Shown: positions 5,660 to 9,849 of the stretch, piece after piece
How positions within the stretch are numbered: position 1 is the first letter of the stretch
How the letters are laid out: the number at the start of each line of letters is the position of its first letter
Assembly: GCA_001789855.1 (NCBI GenBank)
Contig: MGAT01000007.1
Location: 2,543-12,391 of the forward strand
Direction: 5' to 3'
Length of the DNA stretch: 9,849 nt
DNA from: Candidatus Roizmanbacteria bacterium RIFCSPLOWO2_01_FULL_44_13
Lineage (GTDB): Bacteria > Patescibacteriota > Microgenomatia > UBA1406 > GWC2-37-13
Translations under genes and position numbers: made by a program
The notes under the pieces: generated by a model
Told to the model about the DNA's origin: nothing
Seen by the model: the letters and a program-made list of their open reading frames with translations, nothing else
Database searches by the model: none

Positions 5660-6091
5660 ATGATTATTCACATATTAATAACTATTTTTTTCTTCTTCAT
5701 ATTAATGTATTTAAGCGTAAATCTATTAGGTCTTTTTGTAAGAGGTTTATTTCCACAACAAGAACTTAATAGAATAAAAAAGGAAGCGCCAGAATTTATT
5801 ACAATTGCAGGTAGTGATAAAAAATATATAAATCAACAAAAACGAACTACTATCATTGCTCTTATATTAAATATTGCCTTTTTTTATTTACTATTTCGTA
5901 TTTGGAATATTGGAGTTGTGATAGTGGTATTAATAATTATGGCAGGTAGACTACCAGATTTACTGTGGGACATAAAGCATGGTAAAAGAACTGACCCGAA
6001 GTTAATGAAACATAATGCTTTATTTTATGTATCTGCCTTTTTACCTTGGTTTGCATTTCCAGTCTTATATTACTCTCTTTATCTTTTTTGA
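5660..6091 (+). CDS. Four-helix integral membrane protein of unknown function
   Basis: A 143-residue, strongly hydrophobic protein. Membrane helices are visible at about residues 2-27, 62-80, 83-96 and 119-142. They are separated by a polar loop (about 33-61, with PQQELNRIKKEAPEF) and a basic loop (about 104-118, DIKHGKRTDPKLMKH) that by the positive-inside rule should be cytoplasmic. With an even number of helices, both ends would lie on the same side. I cannot name a family. It sits 26 nt after the unknown first cassette gene and its TGA stop is 9 nt before the TIR gene, so the three are probably one operon. Membrane proteins next to TIR or nucleotide-dependent proteins are often the killing or anchoring part of defence systems; applying that here is inference. 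Base composition is extreme: a hand count of 5701-5760 gives 16 G+C of 60. Confidence 0.8.
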   Translation: MIIHILITIFFFFILMYLSVNLLGLFVRGLFPQQELNRIKKEAPEFITIAGSDKKYINQQKRTTIIALILNIAFFYLLFRIWNIGVVIVVLIIMAGRLPDLLWDIKHGKRTDPKLMKHNALFYVSAFLPWFAFPVLYYSLYLF

Positions 6092-6100
6092 AAAAATAAT

Positions 6101-6862
6101 ATGCCCACCAAAAATCAATTTACGAAAACTTTAAAGGTTTTGATAGATGATTCAGAAGATAGGTTTCATAAAACCTTAAAAAACAAAGAACCATTTTGGG
6201 TTAATTTTGAAGCGTGGAGAACATTATGTCAAGATACCATCGACCTTATTTACGGTCCCAATAGCAGAAATTTAAATGACTTTAATAGCATTCGATATTC
6301 TCTATCAGAAGCTGGTGTTAGTCACGAGCAACAAAATATTACTTTTGTTGTAGGGCTTATTACCGCGAATCAAAAATTAAAAGGAATGTTGTTAACGGTT
6401 AATAGTTATTTACAAGAAGAAAGTGTTCGTCTTAACTCGATATATCCAACTATCTTTTTATCCCACGGTGACAAATCGAAAAAATTAACAGACAAGTTAA
6501 AAGAATTTTTGATAATACTTGGAGCTACGGTAGTCGATGTTTTGGAAGAAGCAAATAGAAATTTATCCATAGGAGATAAAGTTAAATTATTAATGAGTTC
6601 TTGTAATTGCGGCATCGCTCTAATCACAGCGGAAGATAAATTAGTAAGTGGTAAAATGGAAGGAAGACCAAACATTTACCACGAAATAGGCCTGATGGAA
6701 AAAAGCGAGAATATAAACCCAAGAATGATCCTTCTTAAGGAAGATACAGTTACCTTGCCTTCTAACTTAAGAGAAAAAGGCTATACAAAATTTAATAGAA
6801 GCATTTTTTCCGAAATTTATCCTCTTATAATTAAGGAGTTAAAATCATTTGGTTATCTTTAA
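6101..6862 (+). CDS. TIR-like nucleotide-binding domain protein (CAP12/Pycsar-effector type)
   Basis: A 253-residue soluble protein. Residues 1-112 are a helical N-terminal region of unknown type. A TIR-like domain occupies about 116-232: first strand and loop PTIFLSHGDKSKKL, second strand LGATVVDVLEEANR, the helix IGDKVKLLMSSC, strand CGIALITAEDKL, the highly typical GRPNIYHEIGLME (E195 is the candidate catalytic glutamate), then MILLKEDTVTLPSNLREKGY. This pattern fits the family of predicted nucleotide-binding TIR-like domains that includes the NADase effectors of CBASS and Pycsar (established for the family). NAD+ cleavage is therefore the expected activity. No cyclic-nucleotide synthase is encoded in the window, so its trigger is unknown; the N-terminal region, the preceding membrane protein or the first cassette gene could supply it. 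AT-rich codon use separates it from the flanking genes. Confidence 0.83.
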   Translation: MPTKNQFTKTLKVLIDDSEDRFHKTLKNKEPFWVNFEAWRTLCQDTIDLIYGPNSRNLNDFNSIRYSLSEAGVSHEQQNITFVVGLITANQKLKGMLLTVNSYLQEESVRLNSIYPTIFLSHGDKSKKLTDKLKEFLIILGATVVDVLEEANRNLSIGDKVKLLMSSCNCGIALITAEDKLVSGKMEGRPNIYHEIGLMEKSENINPRMILLKEDTVTLPSNLREKGYTKFNRSIFSEIYPLIIKELKSFGYL

Positions 6863-6911
6863 ATTTGTAAGCAATAACCATCTTTGTCTTAACTCTGCTA
6901 AATGTTGAAAA

Positions 6912-6931
6912 TTATTTAATATATTAAATAA
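6912..6931. repeat. Perfect 20-bp palindrome downstream of the TIR gene
   Basis: TTATTTAATA is followed directly by its exact reverse complement TATTAAATAA. It lies 50 nt after the TIR stop, in the roughly 200-nt gap before the next gene. No T-run follows, so it is not a standard terminator. An operator or simply AT-rich symmetry is possible. Confidence 0.6.
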
Positions 6932-7048
6932 GCTCTCCATAAACCCATCTGATAGAATTAGATTAATTTCTGAACTCGGGAGCCATTTTAGATTTAGAGC
7001 TTTGTGACAGCCTTCTTATTTTAACTATATAAGATGTTCAAACCATCT

Positions 7049-7057
7049 TGGTATAAT
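7049..7057 (+). promoter_or_regulatory. Extended -10 promoter of the 7064 gene, leaderless
   Basis: TGG plus TATAAT, then 6 nt and the ATG at 7064. The expected transcription start is the start codon itself. It supports 7064 rather than the in-frame ATG at 7034, which lies upstream of this -10. Confidence 0.55.
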
Positions 7058-7063
7058 AAAATC

Positions 7064-7597
7064 ATGAAGAAAATAATTACTTCATTACTTCCATTTTTAG
7101 TTTTTATAGTTCTATTAGTTGTTCCTACTCTTGCCCAAGATAACCATACAGCACGAGAAGAGAACGAGGGAAAAGTAGTCTGGAACAAACTTCAAGCCAA
7201 GCAAATATCCTGCGATGAACTATCTGATGGGGATTTTGGTTCGCTTGGCGAATACTATATGGGGCAAATGGTTGGAGATTCCCACGAAGCAATGAACACT
7301 ATGGTGGAGCGTATGATGGGAAAAGAAGGCGAGGAGCAGATGCATGTTGTTATGGGAAAAAGGCTTTCAGGTTGTGATACTGAAGTCGCCCTTCCTCAAG
7401 GAAGTTCAGGCTTTATGCCGATGATGATGGGATCCGCCTTCTCCCGATGGTCATCGGGATTCGGCGAGACGAAGGGAGGCGTAAATCCTATGACGGATTT
7501 TGGTTTGCTACTTTTTCTTTTTTGGATTATAATTTTCGTTGATTTGATTCTTCTTGGAGTTTGGCTCTGGAAGAAAATCACAAAAGATAAGAAATGA
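7064..7597 (+). CDS. Exported methionine-rich single-span membrane protein
   Basis: A 177-residue protein. Residues 1-24 form a clear signal peptide (MKKIITSLLPFLVFIVLLVV, with a likely cut after LA at 24). A C-terminal membrane helix covers about 146-168, followed by a basic tail (KKITKDKK), so the middle should face outward. The middle holds a helical region dense in Met, His and acidic residues (YYMGQMVGDSHEAMNTM, MMGKEGEEQMHVVMGKR) flanked by C50 and C104, then the run MPMMMG. Such Met/His patches often bind copper or other soft metals, which is inference. The product overlaps the DsrE-family gene by 4 nt (ATGA), implying coupled translation. Residues 124-135 are encoded by a GC-rich perfect hairpin that looks like an in-frame insertion. 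An upstream ATG at 7034 is rejected because the -10 lies after it. Confidence 0.82.
   Translation: MKKIITSLLPFLVFIVLLVVPTLAQDNHTAREENEGKVVWNKLQAKQISCDELSDGDFGSLGEYYMGQMVGDSHEAMNTMVERMMGKEGEEQMHVVMGKRLSGCDTEVALPQGSSGFMPMMMGSAFSRWSSGFGETKGGVNPMTDFGLLLFLFWIIIFVDLILLGVWLWKKITKDKK
7435..7466. repeat. GC-rich palindrome inside a coding region, possible in-frame inserted element
   Basis: The structure is CGCC, TTC, TCCCGATG, GT, CATCGGGA, TTC, GGCG: a 4-bp and an 8-bp stem around a symmetrical TTC/TTC internal loop, with a 2-nt centre. A further CGCCT (7435-7439) has a matching AGGCG some 50 nt downstream. It encodes about residues 124-135, a low-complexity Ser/Gly/Arg stretch unlike its surroundings. 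Confidence 0.65.
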
Positions 7598-7920
7598 AAC
7601 TCGGTATTATATTACAATCCAACAATCCAGAGCACATCTGGAATGCTTTGCGTTTGGCCATAACATCACTCAAAGCCGAGCACTTTGTAACGATATTTTT
7701 GATGAATGAAGGAGTTGAGGTAGACACAATTGATGATACAGAGGATTTTGATATTTCAAAAAAACTTGAGAAATATAAACAGCTGGACGGCAAGATATTT
7801 GCTTGCGGCACCTGCCTTAAAGTAAGAGGAAAAGCAAAAGTTGAGAGCTGTCCTACCTCGTCAATGGAGGAGCTTTTGAAGATGATTGAAGAGTCGGATA
7901 AAGTTTTGGTATTTAGTTAA
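7594..7920 (+). CDS. DsrE-family sulfur-relay / peroxiredoxin-like protein
   Basis: A 108-residue soluble protein of the DsrE/DsrF/TusD-like family. The first strand and loop are MKLGIILQSNNPEHIWNALR, followed by the helix ALRLAITSLKAEH and the strand VTIFLMNEGVEVD. A conserved-looking cysteine motif, FACGTCLKVRG (C71, C74), precedes C86 in VESCPTSS, and the protein ends with the strand SDKVLVFS. The fold and the C-x2-C position match the group known for small sulfur-trafficking or predicted peroxiredoxin proteins; the exact partner is unknown. Its ATG overlaps the stop of the exported Met-rich protein (ATGA at 7594-7597), so the two are surely cotranscribed and probably translationally coupled. 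A joint role in metal or sulfur stress would fit, but is inference. There is no dsrAB or tus context. Confidence 0.88.
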   Translation: MKLGIILQSNNPEHIWNALRLAITSLKAEHFVTIFLMNEGVEVDTIDDTEDFDISKKLEKYKQLDGKIFACGTCLKVRGKAKVESCPTSSMEELLKMIEESDKVLVFS

Positions 7921-7972
7921 AAAGCGCTAATAACTGCTCATAAGTTCTATATGCATCCAGTGTGGCGAGCCA

Positions 7973-8009
7973 TAGAATATGGTACACTTTGGATTATATA
8001 GGAGGAGGG
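7973..8009 (+). promoter_or_regulatory. Leader of the surface-protein gene: possible -10 and an oddly placed Shine-Dalgarno
   Basis: TAGAAT at 7973-7978 is a candidate -10. GGAGGAGGG at 8001-8009 is the only strong Shine-Dalgarno-like sequence upstream of a start codon in the window, but it lies 14 nt from the preferred ATG at 8024, farther than the usual 5-9. No other start codon lies at a better distance. Confidence 0.3.
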
Positions 8010-8023
8010 CGACTAACCTTCAT

Positions 8024-9769
8024 ATGAAGCCATTAATATATACATTGCGCTTCTTTATTTTCGGGGCCATTCTTTATTCCTTATTCTACTTCCTTCCGGG
8101 AGCGGCGGCTCAATCAGCCTGCGGCGAAGATGCGTTCCGCACTTGCATGGAAGGGAAAACTTCCGAAGTCAATGCCTGCGGCCAGAGATGTCCGCAGAAG
8201 GAAAAACCTTGTTTGCCTGGCGATCCCCCGGGAGCCACCTGTTATGGTTATGACGAGAGTTGTTTAAACGCTTGCTCCTCGGCCGCCGAACAGGAATGCC
8301 GAACCAAAACGACCTGCCCGTCACCGGAAACCTCACAGCCGAAAGCACCAACAACTTCCGCGTCCTCTCCTACACCGATTCCCACATCTCCGTCGCCCGC
8401 GCAAACCGTCCATACGGTTGATGACTCGGAGTTTAAGGGAGAAACAAAAGCGCTCGTAAATACGAAACCACAGAAAAAAACTAAGACGGACTTACTTGAA
8501 CTTAAAGGTAACGATTTGGGAGCTATCATTTCGATTTCCGGCGAAACCGAAGTTATGCTGCCTGACGAAACTATTATTAAACTGAGTGAAGGAGTTAAAA
8601 ACGGCACTATTTCGCTGCCATACGTACTTCCGGAGAAGGCACAGATTTTTACCGGTGATGAAACGATTGTAAGAATTGGAATAGGCGGCGGGGTAACGAT
8701 CACTGTTGACGCATTGAGCGAATATACGTTGGATAAATTTGCTGTGGATCGTTCACGTGCACAGCCGAACGTTTCAACGCGCATGCGCCTCAAAACCGGC
8801 AAGGTAGAAGTTGATATAGCAAAAGGCCAATTTACTTCGGATATGAAGATTGCAACACCTGTTAATACAGGGACGGTTACCGGGACACATTTCGCCGTGG
8901 CATATGACAGGAAGACCGGAATAAGCATTTTTGAGATCTACGACGGTACCATTAAAGTCACAAATAACAAGACAGGCAAAACTATCGCCCTCTCATCGTC
9001 TTATGACAAACCCATCAAGCGCGTTGAAATCGGAAAGGACAACAAATTTATCTATAAGACTGCTATTGCAGGAAACGAGTGGAGCGCGCGACAGACACTC
9101 CGGATATTTGTTGCTATTGGCTTGATCTTTGCTGTCATCTTCGGATTGTATGGTAGAAGGTTGACAAAAAACGGACTCTCTTTTATGATATCTCTAGTGA
9201 AGACCAACTTTAACGTAGGCATTATCGTTATTTTAGCCATAGGACTTCTTGTTGGGTATCTTATTTATCCTTATATAAACCCATCCGACAAACAAACAAC
9301 TCAGCCACAAAATTCTAAAACTACAACACAATCAGGCTGGACCACGTTCTCGGATAAACAATACGGAATTTCTTTTGATTATCCTCCATCCTGGAGTGTC
9401 AGTCAGGTATCACAGGTTTTTGAAAACGGCGATCTTATTGCAATTCAAGTTTTAGGTGACACTCAAAAAGAAAACACAGAGTTTTATGATGGGGGTCGAT
9501 TTATTGTGATGACTCCGGTGCCGACTGATCTTGATTTGGACTCGTGGATAAACAGCAAATATACAGCTAACGATCAGATTTCAGACGTAACTATAAATGG
9601 AGTGGTGTTTAAAAAAGTCTATACCTGCGGATTTGGATGCTTTACTTTCTATTACACAGTTATTAGCGGTAAGATTTATGGAGTAAATACCTTTGCCGAA
9701 GGGGTAAAAAAATCAGAACACACAAAGACAATTGACCAAATGCTTAAAACCCTCGTACTTCCTAAATAA
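8024..9769 (+). CDS. Surface protein with Cys-rich head, FecR-like domain, two membrane helices and PsbP-like tail
   Basis: A 581-residue protein. Residues 1-29 are a signal peptide with a cut near AAA/QS; this is why 8024 is chosen over an in-frame ATG at 7979, which would put a polar 15-residue extension (RRRATNLH) in front. Residues 33-98 contain ten cysteines, probably disulfide-bonded outside the cell. A Pro/Ser/Thr-rich linker runs to about 130. A FecR-like beta domain spans about 157-340, with RLKTGKVEVDIAKGQF, ATPVNTGTVTGTHFAV and FEIYDGTIKV. Two membrane helices follow (about 359-376 and 397-415), joined by a short basic cytoplasmic loop, so both flanking domains face outward. After a Thr/Gln linker, about 439-581 is a PsbP-like domain (YGISFDYPPSWSV, ending KTIDQMLKTLVLP). 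The function is unknown; adhesion or envelope sensing is inference. The gene has its own leader. Confidence 0.85.
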   Translation: MKPLIYTLRFFIFGAILYSLFYFLPGAAAQSACGEDAFRTCMEGKTSEVNACGQRCPQKEKPCLPGDPPGATCYGYDESCLNACSSAAEQECRTKTTCPSPETSQPKAPTTSASSPTPIPTSPSPAQTVHTVDDSEFKGETKALVNTKPQKKTKTDLLELKGNDLGAIISISGETEVMLPDETIIKLSEGVKNGTISLPYVLPEKAQIFTGDETIVRIGIGGGVTITVDALSEYTLDKFAVDRSRAQPNVSTRMRLKTGKVEVDIAKGQFTSDMKIATPVNTGTVTGTHFAVAYDRKTGISIFEIYDGTIKVTNNKTGKTIALSSSYDKPIKRVEIGKDNKFIYKTAIAGNEWSARQTLRIFVAIGLIFAVIFGLYGRRLTKNGLSFMISLVKTNFNVGIIVILAIGLLVGYLIYPYINPSDKQTTQPQNSKTTTQSGWTTFSDKQYGISFDYPPSWSVSQVSQVFENGDLIAIQVLGDTQKENTEFYDGGRFIVMTPVPTDLDLDSWINSKYTANDQISDVTINGVVFKKVYTCGFGCFTFYYTVISGKIYGVNTFAEGVKKSEHTKTIDQMLKTLVLPK

Positions 9770-9849
9770 AAGTTTCGAACATAGTCCATCCCTCGGAGCC
9801 AAATTATTATTTACAATAATCGCTTGTTTTTCCGCTTTCGTAATCTGAT
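9770..9849. other. Right-edge intergenic sequence, no supported gene
   Basis: These 80 nt hold a short weak hairpin (ATTATT-TAC-AATAAT) and no clear terminator, promoter or start. A minus-strand frame enters from the edge, but it cannot be judged without the flanking sequence. Confidence 0.4.

Noticed and set aside
5000..7063. Integration of the cassette into the tRNA with a duplicated att site
   Set aside because: I looked for a repeat of the tRNA 3' end downstream of the cassette and saw none, and no integrase is encoded. Acquisition rests only on base composition and position.
8248..8928. 226-residue minus-strand open frame opposite the FecR-like gene
   Set aside because: It is the shadow of a well-supported signal-peptide gene; its Ser/Val/Pro-rich translation has no domain features.
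9770..9849. Start or end of a further gene, or a tRNA-like 3' end (TTCGAAC, GGAGCCA)
   Set aside because: The parts do not pair into a T arm or acceptor stem, and the minus-strand frame entering from the edge is too short to judge.
1..9849. CRISPR array or insertion sequence
   Set aside because: No regularly spaced direct repeats and no intact transposase with inverted ends were seen.

Overview
The window looks like a piece of a small-genome bacterium of the Candidate Phyla Radiation (Patescibacteria), possibly Microgenomates-like. This is inferred from short, tightly packed genes on both strands, many small membrane-anchored or unrecognised proteins, a tRNA gene interrupted by a self-splicing intron, a surface protein joining FecR-like and PsbP-like domains, and near absence of Shine-Dalgarno sequences. 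TGA is used as a stop (for example at 1740-1742, 6089-6091 and 7595-7597) and never needs to be read through, so a recoded-TGA lineage such as Gracilibacteria or Absconditabacteria is unlikely.

Region 1-4690 is the ordinary chromosomal part. The 5' part of an FtsB/DivIC-like division gene runs off the left edge. Next come yqeY (GatB/YqeY domain), a divergent pair made of an unknown gene and a DEDDy 3'-5' exonuclease, and a convergent CNNM/CBS/CorC-type membrane protein. Then come a membrane-anchored exported protein, a pterin-4a-carbinolamine dehydratase and an unrecognised convergent gene whose 3' end overlaps the dehydratase by 11 bp.

Region 4774-5037 is a tRNA-Asn(GUU) gene split in the anticodon by a 191-nt group I intron. 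P1-P10 pairings can be traced by hand. The unspliced sequence shows a false GUA (Tyr) anticodon; splicing yields GUU.

Region 5067-6862 is a distinctly AT-rich three-gene cassette directly behind the tRNA: a two-part cytoplasmic protein of unknown family, a four-helix membrane protein, and a protein with a C-terminal TIR-like nucleotide-binding domain of the CAP12/Pycsar-effector type. It is the best candidate in the window for an undescribed, probably defensive, system.

Region 7064-9769 has an exported methionine-rich membrane protein overlapping a DsrE-family protein by 4 nt (probably one transcription unit). The first of these carries an in-frame GC-rich palindrome. A large signal-peptide protein follows, with a Cys-rich head, a FecR-like domain, two membrane helices and a PsbP-like tail.

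Five start codons sit exactly 6 nt behind a -10 hexamer, and others 8-11 nt behind one. This suggests leaderless transcription is the normal mode in this organism.
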